This document shows, in pieces, positions 32,661 through 44,885 of a DNA stretch of 64,000 nt (positions are counted from its first letter, which is position 1; the number at the start of each line of letters is the position of its first letter). This DNA is from Odobenus rosmarus divergens (taxonomy: Eukaryota; Chordata; Mammalia; Carnivora; Odobenidae). Position numbers and translations under genes: made by a program. The stretch lies in the NCBI RefSeq assembly GCF_000321225.1, contig NW_004450465.1, positions 2,628,215-2,692,214 on the forward strand, read 5' to 3'. Below the pieces are notes generated by a model. That model worked only from the letters and a program-made list of their open reading frames with translations, was not told where the DNA came from and ran no database searches.

Positions 32661-33464
32661 GACCAGAAAGTGGTAACTTGGGATTGGAAATGAGGTTCTA
32701 TCTAATTTGGAAGCTCATCCCATGACCACTGGCCCACATTGCCAGAAAACAGTCTACATACTGGAGAAGAAGAGGTGGAGACTCACTTGTGGTTTTCTAC
32801 CAATCTCTTCTCCTTACCTCCAGCCCCCACAGGCTTTCCATTTTTTTATTTCCCCAGACCTTCAATAGCACAGAAGAGGGTGTGTCTCAGTCTGGGGACA
32901 GGTGGGAGACACTAGCACCCAGGAACAGTTCTATGACAGCCTTCCTGACTCTTGACTGCTTTCCACCACTTTTCCTGGTGTTGACATTTCTGTCCCCTGC
33001 ACATCAGTGCAAGAAACAAGCGGGACGCCTCCAGCGGGTGGGGAAGCTGCATCTGGGAGGCTTTCGCTGACTTCCTAAAACATGAGAAGAAAAAGAACCA
33101 GGTTCCCAGCTTGTAAGAGGAGCGTGTTTTTGGGTGGGATGAAGAGGTTAAGATGCTCATGTTCTCTCCACCGCCTTTTGTGTTCTTGCTGGGTGGATTC
33201 GAGGTGCATATGCTAGTGCATTGTTTTGCATTGTTTTTCTGCATGTCTCCGCAGCGGAGGGCTGCCATCTTGCCAATGTGTAACTAAATCTGCCTGCCAT
33301 TATTTCATATTTTGGAACCCCAAAATGTTAAAATGCTTTCATGGTAAACAAAATGTTTTCAATAATTGCTCAAGAGAATTTGGAAAAGTAAGCTTGCTCT
33401 CTCCATCTTTATCTTTTCAGCAGGATGCTTGCCTTTGTTCAATTTTTTTTTCCTTTTAGTATAA
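32661..33464. other. Unassigned non-coding stretch
   Basis: The overlapping frames of 93 (plus, 32789-33070) and 118 residues (minus, 32912-33268) share the same DNA and neither shows a domain. No confident repeat. Confidence 0.4.
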
Positions 33465-33467
33465 TGT

Positions 33468-33690
33468 AGTGGATAAAGGTACAGTCCCTTCCCAGAGTTT
33501 GAATCCTGAATCTAACACTTTCTGGCTAGGGACCTTGGGCAAATTACTTAACACTTCTGTGCCTCCCTTTCCTTATCTGTAAGAAAGAAATAATAATGGG
33601 ATCTGTCTCACACTATGATTATGAGGGTTAAATGAGTTAATTAGAATATTTGGCACATAGTAGGTACTTCATAGTGTCAAGCTACCATTA
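33468..33690 (+). repeat. MIR, sense
   Basis: TGTAGTGGATAAAGGTACAG, GACCTTGGGCAAATTACTTA, TTCCTTATCTGTAAGAAAG, TTTGGCACATAGTAGGTAC in order. Confidence 0.92.
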
Positions 33691-35102
33691 TTACTCATTA
33701 ATTAGCTTGCATAACTTTTTAAATTCTAATCCTCAGATCCAAATATGCTTTTAGGAAAGCCCTTGGAGAGACAAATAGTGCCAACCTTCATCCTGAGCAC
33801 CCTCTCCATGTGAAGTCCATCAGTATACAAGGAGATGATTATGGGATGCGGCTTCCCTGAAGATCGAAAGAGGGAAGTAGAATTCTGCTTTGCTAAAGCT
33901 TCTGAGAGTATTCAGAAGCATTTGCAAAGGATGAAATAATAGCCTATATGTTAACATATGTCATGTCAATCATTCCCAGCAAACTTCTGAGGCAGCATAT
34001 AGCGCACAGCCCAGTAACAAATTGCAGAACCACAAATGATTTTTTTTAAAATGTAGATAATGTTCATCGTGTGAGTAAAATTCAGAAGTTTTTACAAGTC
34101 ACAGAGGAATGTACCTTGGGAGAGTACCTCTATCTCTATGTGGCTTGTTCTTTTAAAACCAGGTGAACTCCTATGGTTTCGAACAAAGTTTTCGTTACAG
34201 ATCAGTTAATTCTTTAGCTCTGAAGATGAAGTGACTTTTATTTTCTTCGGTGACAGCTTTAACTAGAAAGTGCATGCATTAGTGGAGGGAGAAGGCTGCC
34301 CTTTGATTCTTCTAGATAGAGGCTGTGATAAACAAGTTCTCGACAGTCTGCACTGCCTGGGAATGTGCAGGTGACTATGGAGACAGCCGTGGAGGCACAA
34401 GAAGGGGCATATGGTCTTGACTGGCACGGCATACCAAAGTAATTAAAAATGTCTTAAAATGCAGAAACCCCCTAAACTGTAAACTATATCACGGTAGATG
34501 TCAAATTAGCATTTTCTGCCTCTTTTAAACAATGCCATAATCTCATTAATCTGCAGAAGGAACTAAATGCATGGACTCCAACCAGTTGGCTGGACATATG
34601 TTGCATATTGGACTGGCCATTTGGTTGGATCTGATTAAAGTGGAGAAATTGCATTTTATTTTGGGCACTGAACCCAAATCTGGGCCTGCTTATTACTTTT
34701 TGAGCTCCCTTTTTAAAGTGATAGGTTGTAAGTGCCAAAATTCAGTACCAACTAGCGTTAAAAAAAAAAAAAAAGCCAAGAAGAAACTACACAGAGGAAA
34801 AGAACAAGGGTTGGAGAGGGAGACGTAAGTCTGGCTTCCAATCATTGGGATATATTAAATATCAGTATTCACAATATTATACATTAGAACTGTCAAATCC
34901 ACAGGATTGTGCTCACTTACAGGCAAGGTGTCTCCGTTGATCAAAACGTTGTATTTATTTTGCAGGGTGTCATATACTACTAAGTCTTTTAGCACAATGC
35001 TTTGCTTTTAAATTCTTTCTTAATAAGTATGAAAATTAAAAAATTTAAATATTTTTGAAAGCGAAGTGAATGTATATTGTTTGCTTGCATGGATGGACCC
35101 AT
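33691..35102. other. Unassigned non-coding stretch
   Basis: AT-rich. The frame pair around 34484-34828 on opposite strands has no recognisable domain and ends in a poly-A run. No repeat called. Confidence 0.4.
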
Positions 35103-35456
35103 TGTCTTAGTCAGTTTGGGCTGCTATAACAAAATGCCATAGATTGAGTGACTTAAACAACAGAAATTTATTTCTCACAGTTCTAGAGTCTAGAAGTCCA
35201 AGATCAAGACACTAGCTGATTTGGTGTGTGGCGAGAACTCCTTCCCGGTTGCCTTCTTGCGGTGTCTTCACATGGTGGGCAGAGAGCGATCATCTCTCGT
35301 GTGGTATCTCTTCTTATGAGAGCAGTAATCCCATTCATAAGGGCTCCACCCTGATGACCTAATCACCTCCCAAAGGTCCCACCTCCAAGGGCCATCACAC
35401 TGGTGATTGAGGCTTTAGCAAATGGATTCTGGGGGACACATTATCAACCCATAGCA
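35103..35456 (-). mobile_element. MLT1B-like LTR, antisense, complete
   Basis: TGTCTTAGTCAGTTTGGGCT at the start, GACACATTATCAACCCATAGCA at the end, with GGGCTCCACCCTGATGACC and CCTAATCACCTCCCAAAGG between. Confidence 0.92.
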
Positions 35457-35608
35457 CCCACTGATATTTCCCGAATAGTTGGTGAGTACTTAGCGCACTG
35501 TGCTAAGTATTCTAAGAATACACATTTGCATGGGATGCAGTAGGGTATTTGTGGTTAGGGCGAACTCACTACTAGCTCACAAACTGGGCAGGGTGTGTCA
35601 TCCTCAGG

Positions 35609-35630
35609 AAAGGGCAAAGGGCAAAGGGCA
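35609..35630. repeat. Three-copy 7-bp tandem repeat
   Basis: aaagggc repeated three times plus a final base. Confidence 0.9.
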
Positions 35631-35789
35631 ATGAGGATTCAGCGGACGATGAGATCATCTCTGGTGTGTATTTGGTGGGAGGAGTAGGATTCTGACAGGC
35701 AGACATGGGGGCAGGAAGGTGATTTGAAATCTTAGGAGTAAATGGGGGAAGGTAGGAAATCACAGGGAGCTACATAAAGGGGGGCAGTG

Positions 35790-36134
35790 GAGGATAAGTC
35801 TGGAAAGGCGAATAATGGGGACCATCTTGTGGAGAGGACTCAATGGCAGATCAAAGAGTGGTGGGCAGCAGGGGGCTCCTGGGGGTTTTTGAGCAGAGGA
35901 ATGACAAAAACTGGACCTGGGCTAATATGGCAGTGTGTGATGTGTGGGAAAGGTGGGTGAGAACCTCAGTTAGGAGATGATGATGACTGACCCCATGAGA
36001 GGGGATGAAGTCCTCCTCTGAGGAAGGGCAGTGAAAACAGAGCAAATGGGTAGTCAGAGTTACTGTGGGAACAGAATCCACAGGACACAGACTCTGAGTG
36101 ACTGCGGGCTGATGCAGCAGGATCATAGGACCTC
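35790..36134 (-). mobile_element. Probable L2 fragment, antisense
   Basis: The TTTTTGAGCAGAGGAATGACA block and the following ACTGGACCTGGGCTAATATG part resemble the antisense L2 3' region. Boundaries are vague and the right part is unassigned. Confidence 0.5.
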
Positions 36135-36149
36135 AGAATTGTCATTTTA

Positions 36150-36344
36150 TTATGTATTATTATTATTTTTAAATATTTTATTTATTTATTTGAGAGAGAG
36201 TGTGCAAGAGAGCACAAGCGGTGGAGAGGGAGAAGCAGGCTCCCCGCTGAGCAGGGAGCCCGATGCGGGGCTTGATCCCAGGACCCCAGGATCATGACCT
36301 GAGCCGAAGGCAGATGCTTAATGACTGAGCCACCCAGGCGCCCC
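36150..36344 (-). mobile_element. CanSINE, antisense
   Basis: T/TA-rich tail on the left, GA-rich middle, then the antisense head ending CCACCCAGGCGCCCC. The 15-bp duplication agaatKgtcatttta is at 36135-36149 and 36345-36359, with one mismatch. Confidence 0.96.
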
Positions 36345-36359
36345 AGAATGGTCATTTTA

Positions 36360-38079
36360 AACAGTAATAATCATTATACATTTGTAGACAGGCTAGTTGT
36401 TGAAAGGCTGTCTGGCGATAGAAGGCTCAAGAGACAAACTTTTGTTCTATCAAAGATGTCTTTTCAAAAGCTAAATCTTTCATTCCCTCAGACTAAGGTA
36501 AGCTGTGTCGGGGGATGGATGTGGGTGAGACGGGGAACAGGGCTCATGTTCTGTTTTGAGCTGTCCAACACCGCACCCCAGAGATTAGACATTCTTGTCA
36601 GTTTGTTCAAAAGAGGAGGAAACCCGACAGGAGGACCAGAGCAGGAACTGTCCCCACGACTTAACCACGCCACATACATTCTTCCATGACAAGACTTAAT
36701 GTTTTCACAAGGTCTCGACACTGACTTTTTTTCATCAGTTTTACGAGAATTTCTGCTAAGATGGTGGCTGAAGTGGAGAAACGTGTTGGTAAAGATTTTA
36801 AATCCTGCAGGTCCATAGTCCTGCAATATCTATATGGAATTTTCGAATCCAAGAATGCTCACGGGCTGGACACTTGCTGGCATGCGAGCGGTGCTCAAGT
36901 TGATGGAAGAAAGAGGTTTCCCTTTGGACAGCGTGCTCTTTTGACCTATGCCCTAAATCCAGAGTTCAGATAGAGGCGGGTCTCAGTCTTAGGAGACATA
37001 ATAGCCATTTGATTTCATTAATCTCTCTTTTTGTGGCAGTAGAATTTTCTGAAAGGAAATGAGACCTCTGAGACTTGGCATAGAAACGGTAAATTAGAAA
37101 TCTATCCATGAAGACTTCTCTGCATTTAATTAAGTGACACTCTCTAGGGATTTAGCAGTATATAGAGTAATAAACCCATCACACAGAACTGCTAAATATG
37201 TGAGCCTCAGTGCCTACTGTGACAATTACAATAATATTCTAGTGGTATATGAAAACCTGCGGAAATGAGTCTTTTTGAAGAAATACTTGCTAGCGCGGTT
37301 TGGTCTTGATACTGTGACTCTGAGCGAGGCAAACACGAATTAAAATGGGTTGCCCGAGTTCAAGTGAAAGTATCAAATCCACATGAACCTTTTGTGGTTT
37401 TTCTTACGATGGGGGAGAAGCTGCTGAGGAGAAAGAGTCCTCTCTGTCTCGTGATGGGGAACTTCTAGGACGACTTCTATATTGTTCTGTGTGACTCGTG
37501 ACTAATGACTGTGTTGGAGATATTCAACAAAGCAGTGAGATCTGTTCCTAGTCCTGCTGAATCCTTTAGGGATTTCCTTAGAGACTCTCTAATACACTGG
37601 GCAGGAACAACTTATGGAGGCAGGGAAGTTATAATGCACTAATCACACCTTGGAATTTAACTTCACACTGCTCAGTCCATACAGACCTGCCCACTTCCTT
37701 GCAGAAAGGAATTGCCATTAATTATAGGCTAGTAAAGGTGTGTGTGTGTGTGTGTGTGTGTAACTAGTATTTTAATGAGATGTGATACAGTTCCATTTCT
37801 AGCTTTGTGGGTTTAACTGATTACAGTAAACACTGGAAATGGATCTTGTTTTGATTTTGTCACTATCTTTTTTAAGGGTCTTGCATCCTTTCTGTGACAG
37901 GTATATTCATTTAGTGACAGCTTGGAAAATTTTTAAGCCTTCGGCAGATTTTTTTTTTAAACTGCCTTAAAACATTCCCTCCCTATTAAAAGAAGAGGGG
38001 AACTTACGAGCTCATTTTGTAGATGATGAAACCTAATTAACTGAGGCACTAAGTTAGCTCACCCCCTAGCGATGTTAGT
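36360..38079. other. Unassigned non-coding stretch with a GT microsatellite
   Basis: (GT)n at about 37738-37761. The overlapping frames at 36321-36973 start in or next to the SINE and show no domain. No other element recognised. Confidence 0.45.
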
Positions 38080-38300
38080 GGCAGAAAGAGCTCCCGTTGG
38101 GGGCTCTAGGGTGAGATCCGGATCCAAGGCCTGGCTCTGCCCCTTTCTACAAGATTCACCGTGGACAGGTCTTCTAGGTCTGAGCCTCAGTTACCTTATA
38201 TGTAAAATGGGGATGTAACAGATGAGAGAATGTATGTAGGGCCTAGAACCAAGTCTCGTACCTAGCTGGGGCTCAGCAAATGTTAGTGGGCATTAGCATC
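38080..38300 (+). repeat. MIR, sense (first of a cluster)
   Basis: AAGGCCTGGCTCTGCCCC, CTGAGCCTCAGTTACCTTA, AAATGGGGATGTAACAG and CTCAGCAAATGTTAGTGGGC. Confidence 0.85.
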
Positions 38301-38539
38301 ATTACAAGCCTGATCCAAATTCCCATGCACAGCTGGGGTCTCACTGCTGTTGATCTGGGCAATGGGCTTTAACTTCCAGCTTCAGTCCTTCCCTTCTGCT
38401 TCCAGTCTCCTTCTAGATGCCTCCACTTTCAATTCTCGCTGACTGCCCTTGGATAGTAGTAGCCTGTGCCAATATGTTTGGATTTAATGGCCATTGCTGC
38501 TTCTTAGACAAGAGCCTCATTCGGAAAATTGTGTAAACT

Positions 38540-38625
38540 TGAGCCAAAAGTTAGTACGGGCTTTGAAGCCAGATACACTGAGTTTGAATCTTAGTTTCAC
38601 ATCTTATGATCTGAGGAAGTCTAGC
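38540..38625 (+). repeat. MIR fragment, sense
   Basis: GGGCTTTGAAGCCAGATACA and TGAGTTTGAATCTTAG match the MIR head; the copy breaks off before the core, where a second MIR head begins. Confidence 0.7.
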
Positions 38626-38631
38626 CCAAGG

Positions 38632-38862
38632 AGCTGGCATAGCGCAGTGATTTCAGGCTAGAGTCGTATGGTAAGACCATGTATGTTGAAATCCTTATTT
38701 CCTAGATGAACTACTTAATCTCCCTGTGCCTCAATTTCCTCATCTGAAAAATGGGGTTAATAATAATCTTTACCTCATAGGATTAGCATGAGGACTAAAT
38801 GGTACTACATTGAGTGCTCAGCTCATTATTATAGTGAGTACCCAATAGATATTTGTTGGTGG
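38632..38862 (+). repeat. MIR, sense
   Basis: CATAGCGCAGTGATTTCAGG, CTCCCTGTGCCTCAATTTCC, AAATGGGGTTAATAATAATC and ACCCAATAGATATTTGTTGG. Confidence 0.9.
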
Positions 38863-38869
38863 TGACACT

Positions 38870-39050
38870 TTCACATATGGCCACGGGTTAGCCATTTAAC
38901 CTCTCAGAGACTAAATTTTTTCACCTGTAAGATTGGAAAAGTTATATCTGTCTCATAAAGATGGGAGGAATAGATGTGATAATGTACATAAAGGACATGA
39001 TGCATAGTAGAATCCTGATAAATGAATTAACTATTTTATTATTTCCATAA
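38870..39050 (+). repeat. MIR fragment, sense
   Basis: GGTTAGCCATTTAACCTCTC, ACCTGTAAGATTGGAAAAG and ATGCATAGTAGAATCCTGAT, the core and tail of a MIR. Confidence 0.7.
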
Positions 39051-40224
39051 ATTAGTCTTCATGCTGGAGAGCCCTCACTGGCCAAAGGCCTTCCATGACC
39101 AACTTCATGCCTTTCATTTGCTGCTGAAGTTGAACGACATTCCCTAAAGAACTGACACCTTTCCAGAGTGGATTCTGTTCCAGGTATCACCAGGCAAGCC
39201 AACCCCTGCCCAGGTGGGGCCTATGTAATTTCTGTGCACACAGACATGGTTCCTAGGGCCCCGGGGGTGGCCTGGCCTGTGAGGCTGCTATATTTGATTT
39301 CTGTAGGTCAACAAATACACATGTGAAATTAAATAAGTACATTAGTCACGGCAGGTTCAAGTTGCTGTAATTAGCTTCTGTCTGGCTTGCTGTAGCGGCA
39401 GCAGGCCTGTGCTTCTTACTGCAAGAAAAGTCTGGTCCCAGAGCTCTGAGGGCGCTGTGGCTAAAAGCACTTGACGCTGATGCTTCAGGATGGATGCTGG
39501 CAAAAGCCTCTTCCTGTGGTGGTGGTGGTGAGTGTGGGGCCTTTAATTTTTCAGGCTGTAGAGAGTTCCTGAGCAAGCTATTAGGCCTAGCATTGGAGAT
39601 ATAAAGATGGGCTAGACATGGTCTTTGATTGCAAGGAACCGTGATGGGGGCAGGGGCAGGGAGGGGCACATACAGACCAGGAGCAAAAGATGAAGCCACT
39701 CTGGGTTCAGCCCATTCTTTGGGTCTTGCTGGGGAGGGGTGGTTGAGCCAGGTGCGGCTACCTGCTGGGCCCTGGACCAGCTTACCTGTGAGTGTCCCAC
39801 TGTTCCCCTCGGTCTCTATACCTGCACGGGCCTAGCTTCTCCCTCTGCTCAAAATCTCTGAGCCCTAGCTGGGCCCCAGCCTGGCCTCCCTTTCCTTCTC
39901 TTTCCTGGAAATATGGCATCTTTTAGATTGAATTACAGTCTCTGCATTTCATTACCCTCCAATCTGCCAAACCAGTCGTGCAATTAATCATAAGGATAAT
40001 GATAGTAATAGTAATAGTCACAATACATTGCTTTGGTAAAGTTCTGATTTTTCAGAGCAAATCGCATTTTTATCTCATTTTTAAAAGAAGCCGCTACGTA
40101 CGCCTATTCATCATCTCCACCAGCGTGTGAGTTCCAGCTATGTTTGTCAGTCTTGGAGGTACAACAAAGCATACTATGCAATGCCCACCCATCCATCCTC
40201 TACCCTCCAAGGGGAAGCAGTGTA
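39051..40224. other. Unassigned; possible small L2 piece near 39590-39650
   Basis: The text around ATTGGAGATATAAAGATGGG resembles an L2 end. Chance frames on both strands (117 residues minus at 39346-39699). No domain recognised. Confidence 0.4.
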
Positions 40225-40395
40225 GAAAGTAAAGATAATATGAGCTTTGTCCAACTCTTCGCTACTTACAAGCTCTGTGACCTTTATCATGTTATTCAAC
40301 CTTAGTTTTCATGTCTGTAATATAGGAATAATAGTAGTATTTATTTGTGTGCGTGAATCTCCTATATAAACTTCTAGTAAAAGAATTAGGCACCC
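40225..40395 (+). repeat. MIR fragment, sense
   Basis: CTCTTCGCTACTTACAAGC, TCTGTGACCTTTATCATG and TCATGTCTGTAATATAGGAA follow the MIR core. Confidence 0.75.
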
Positions 40396-40404
40396 AGGAT
40401 GTAT

Positions 40405-40545
40405 TATAAGCATAATCTCCTATACCTTACCACAGCTCTGCAAGGTAAGTGTTACTATTCCCGTGTTACAGGGGAGAAAACTGAGGCCTAGGGATATTCT
40501 TAAGGTCACAAAACCTATTATGTGGTAAAGCTGGGATTCAAACAC
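40405..40545 (-). repeat. MIR fragment, antisense
   Basis: CCACAGCTCTGCAAGGTAAG, GGGGAGAAAACTGAGGCCTA and AAGCTGGGATTCAAACACAG. Confidence 0.88.
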
Positions 40546-41594
40546 AGATCTTGGATAGATACTACACTGGAGCTTATTAGGCGCTGAGCCCAAAGGAGTG
40601 GTATCCACAGTGAGAATTGGAGGAATGCAGAAATGAACCCAAAAGATGAGTGCCTGCTTATTCTGAACACGTGCTTGCTTCCACCCTATTTTTTAATGTT
40701 ATGCACTTCTACTTTTAACAAGACAATAACAACACTGAAGGATACTATTCTGGAATAATTTGTGTTTATACCAGTGTTTGCATGATCTTAGATATTCTGC
40801 TCTCAGTAAATGCTAGCGTGAGATATTTGTATTCAAAGTTTTGCTCAAATAAAAGGGACATTTTGTTTAAAGGGCAACATTTTGGTGATTACAAGACCAA
40901 ATACACTTTATGGGACGTTGTGACTCACTTTTGCAGCAGTACCCTCTGGTGGTAAATCTTGGAAATCATTTACTTCTTACAGAATGTGAGAACTAAATGG
41001 GGAAAAAAAATCCTGGATTTATGCTCAATCTTTCTGACTCTCTGGCTAAAATATTAGCCAGTTAACCCTGGCATCTTTATTTTTGTATGAAATATCTTTA
41101 TAAAGGTCCAAAACTGTAAGAGAAGAGGTGACTTTTTACACAAACATTGGCCGTGTTTGCCTTTAATGATTTTGGGTAAATATTTGGGAAAATATTTTGA
41201 AGTCATGTTAGGTGAATTAATGTCAAGGAAATTAAATATTGCCTAAAGATTTTTACTTGCTGCCTTTTCCACAGAGTCATTTTAGAGAATGTCGTACTGG
41301 AATAAGATCTTCATTTATTTATATCTTCTTCTCCATAAAATCCACTAAAACAAACAAACAAACAAACAAACAAAAAAGACATCCAAGTCGGATTTTGCTT
41401 GGGTTTGTTTGGAGTCATAGTTCCAAAGCCCTTGGTTAAAGGTTGAATATTCTACTTTTCCTCAGATGGTCAGGATTCTAAGGTTGGAGTTGAAAGTAAA
41501 TTATGGAGAGTATCATTGAAATTTCCATACTTTCTCTTAGGTTCTCAAATGTGGCATCTAATTCTGTGGTCTAAAGGATATCCTGAATGGTGTT
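40546..41594. other. Unassigned non-coding stretch with (AAAC)n
   Basis: A five-to-six-copy AAAC run at about 41350-41372. Otherwise nothing recognised. Confidence 0.45.
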
Positions 41595-41800
41595 CCTCCA
41601 AAACATGTGATATGAGCAGGTGCTACCCACCAGCCATTGTGTCAGGTGCTTTACATCCTGTTTAATCTTCACACTCCTTTGAGGTCTGATTATAGCCTCA
41701 TTTTCTAGAAGAAAGGGACTCAGAGAACTTAGGTAACTTGCCACCCAGCTGTTAAGTGGCAGGTCTGGAATTCAACCTCAGATCTCTGGCCTCTCATTTT
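41595..41800 (-). repeat. MIR, antisense
   Basis: CATTGTGTCAGGTGCTTTAC, AATCTTCACACTCCTTTGAGG, AGAAAGGGACTCAGAGAAC and TGGAATTCAACCTCAGATC in antisense order. Confidence 0.85.
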
Positions 41801-42379
41801 ATGGTTTTTCCTTCTTCCTGTGTAGGACCCCAAGTGCTGGCTGGTGTTCATAGGCAACTCAAACCCCAAGCTAAAACTGTGAACTTGGCTGTGTGTTATG
41901 CTCCCTCAGGGCAGAGTAGCAGCGGGGCTAATGTGTTTGTGTAAACAATGTAGGCTGACACGTGGCAATGTCACCTCTACGGAGCTACAGGAAACAGAAA
42001 GCCCTGCTTTGCCCCCTACCAATAAGTTAAAATAAAGCACATCTAGGACGTGCACTCAGTATGGTGAGATTTTCACAGAGCCCCATCTGTCCAGCCTGGC
42101 AAGACTCCTTTAAACACAGTACCTACCTCTACGGCGCAAGTTGGAATTCCCCATTGCCCTCAAGAAATTAGACCCAACCCAAACTTGCACCTTACCTGGT
42201 ATCTCTCTTGGTCCCTGACTTTGCCACTCATTTGCTGATCATGGGCTAATCCTGTCCCTGAGATTTGCTACACTTTGGTGCTTTCCTGCTTAATGACGTT
42301 AGCTCCCAACGTCAATTCTGCCTCCCTTTCTTGGAAAAAGTACTTTGTAAAAAATATTTACAATCCTAATCTTCTCACT
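41801..42379. other. Unassigned non-coding stretch
   Basis: No frame or repeat that I can support. Confidence 0.45.
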
Positions 42380-42960
42380 CACTGATACACTGTTGGCAGG
42401 AGGGTAAATAGACTCTTTGGAAGGCAATTTGGCAGTAGCTATCCCGTAATTTCACTTCTAGGAATTTATTCTATATAGCTACTCATGCATATGTTCAAAG
42501 ATACATTTATAAGAATGTGCATTGCAGTATTGTTTGTAATAGCAAAAATTTAAACAAATAAAAGGAAAACCCCTCTAATATCCATCAATAGGATACTAAT
42601 TAAACAAATAAAGGCTGCTCGAATCCATAATATGTTTATACTATAGTCAAGCAGCTGTTGAATAAATGACATGGATATATGTGTTAATGTTCCCCTGAAA
42701 TATGGCTAGAAATGGCTCTACAATGTACTGTTCAATTTAAAAAAGACAAGTTGCAGAACAGTGTATATAGTAGAAAAATCATATGACTTTGCATCTTCAT
42801 AGGAGAAATATATGGAATGATAACACCAAACTGTTAACAATGGGTAATCCCTGGGGAGTGGGGTCGGGAATGAGGAAGGAGCAGAATAGGGTGGAGGGAG
42901 TGTCTATTTTCTACTTATAAAATTCAGGATTATTTGAATTTTTAAGAATAGGCATGTGTG
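42380..42960 (+). mobile_element. Old L1 3' region, sense
   Basis: CACTGTTGGCAGGAGGGTAA, CAATTTGGCAGTAGCTATC, GTGCATTGCAGTATTGTTTG, TCCATCAATAGGATACTAAT and the GGGGAGTGGGGTCGGGAATG block follow the last part of L1 ORF2 and the 3' UTR of an ancient L1. Confidence 0.85.
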
Positions 42961-44039
42961 AGTTTCAGAATTAAGAAACTAATACTTTCTATATATTAAT
43001 TGTAGCAAGAATTGAAACAGAATCCTGCCACGAATGGAGACCACATGCAGCATTTGAGGGTCATTTGATCTAGTACTCCCAGGACTCCCTATTCCACTCA
43101 CATGTCTCAGATTTACCTTGGCCAATGCCCCCGGAGCTTGCCGTAGGTGGACCTGAGCACCCGAGTGTGTGACAGCTAGACAGTGGGCAGGGTTGGCAAG
43201 CATCCGCTGTCTGCCATGCTTTGCACCCCTCCTCCTTTGCTGTAGGCCTGTCAGGTTTATCATCACAAATAGGAATTCACAGTGAGGAAGGAAGGTGACG
43301 TGGCCTGGATAAGTGCAGTAATCAATTAGAAAGCATAGTGGACGACCCAGTTCCGCAAACTGGAAGAAGCTTTCAAAGGTTCCCCAGACCTCAAGTGGGA
43401 GCCGCGGTCCCTTGAGAAAGCCTGGTCCCCATAGGTTAACAGATCACTGTGATTTCCCAGCAGGCTGGCAGGGGACATCAGGGACATTTTGAACATGTGC
43501 CAGGCTGGGGGCTGTCAACACTAAGGGATGATCTGAGTCCTGGAGGGTGTGGGCTACCAGGTCAATAGCTAAAAATCAGGTACAAGGAATGAAGTTACCC
43601 AGAATGGGCCACAGGGTGGGGAAGTTCTCTAAGAGTCTTCTTGAAGGTCAGTGTCAGTAAGACCTGGGGTTGGGGCTGGCCCTGAGTATGTAGGGAAAGG
43701 AGGGGCCCAGGCTCTGTAGGGAGAGAAGGCATATGCAGAATTGGCAGCTGCAGATGGCCTGAGAGGTGGGGAATTTTGCCTCTTCTGGTTTCCAATTACC
43801 CCAGCTTCTTGAAAAAGTTTTCTTGAAAAAACTGAGCTGAGTGTGGGTGTTGGGGTGGGTATGTAAGAAAGGAATGGCTTAATGAGCAACTGAAGCCACC
43901 ATACATTATCATCAGGACTACATTATTCTTTTTATTTGGAATCCTGAAAATGGTGAGTATATAAAGACCTTGAGGGCTTAGTGAGTGTTGGAAAAACCAT
44001 CACATAACTGCTATTTCAAGAGTCCAGCACATGAAATAG
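42961..44039. other. Unassigned non-coding stretch
   Basis: Chance frames of up to 95 residues on the minus strand (42979-43266). No repeat called with confidence. Confidence 0.4.
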
Positions 44040-44535
44040 TGCCCTGAACTTCTAGCCTTTCTGGTGACTGTTCTTCTCTGTCATAATCTCCAATCACCCT
44101 CACTTCCAGCCACTCTGGCCTTGTCACTGTTCCTTGGACATGCCTCAGGGCCTTTGCACTGATTCTTCTCTATGCCTGGACCCCTTTTCCCCAAGTTAGC
44201 TACATGCCTCACTTCTGTACCTCTTTCAACGCTGTTCAAAAGTCACTTTATCAGGGAGGCCTAACCTGACCATCCTATTTTAGATTGCACTCCAAATTTC
44301 CTTTACTTTGCTTCCCCCTCTGCCATAGTGATCATTGCAAAATTTACTTAGTTTTTAATATTTATTGCCTACCACCCTTCTCAGCCTCCTTCTTACATCC
44401 CAGAAAGTAAACTCTGTGAGTAAGTATAGTGGTGTTTTTTTTTGTCTGCTTTGTTTATTGACAAACATCCAGTGCCTAGAACAGTGCCTAACACAAGGAG
44501 TGTTCTGTAAGTATTTGTTGAATGAATGAATACAC
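44040..44535 (+). mobile_element. L2 3' end, sense
   Basis: CACTCTGGCCTTGTCACTGT, CTCAGGGCCTTTGCACTG, CAGGGAGGCCTAACCTGACC, CCTAGAACAGTGCCTAACAC and the terminal TTGTTGAATGAATGAAT are classic L2. Confidence 0.92.
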
Positions 44536-44714
44536 TGTAGTACAAGTGGTAAGGGACTTGGGATCCTTTGGTCATGGAATGCTGCCCAGATATGTAGAAA
44601 CAATTTCCGAAGCATTTCCAAAGACCTACTTTCTTTCTCCTCCTTCCACTTCCAAATCCCTGTGGATTTAGGTCTTGGCATTCAGCCCAAGAGATATGAT
44701 TGCTGGCAAAAGTT

Positions 44715-44885
44715 GAGTGAAACAGTTAAGAGCATGGGTCTGGAGTCAAAGAGACCCAAGTTGGAACCTAAGCCTTTCCACATACCAGCTGTGTGACTCT
44801 GGGGAAATTATCTTCTCCAAGCCTGAGAATGAAATTTGTGTGTGAATGCATAAAGCCCGGCCTTAAATGTGCCATTAAATGTGGT
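44715..44885 (+). repeat. MIR, sense
   Basis: AACAGTTAAGAGCATGGGTC, CTGTGTGACTCTGGGGAAAT and CAAGCCTGAGAATGAAAT. Confidence 0.85.

Noticed and set aside
35103..35456. Processed pseudogene
   Set aside because: The whole stretch follows an antisense MLT1B-like LTR from TGT to CA.
36321..36689. 122-residue frame with a possible donor (CTAAG|GTAAGC near 36495)
   Set aside because: The frame starts inside an antisense SINE, shows no domain and runs through the donor. One isolated motif is not evidence for an exon.
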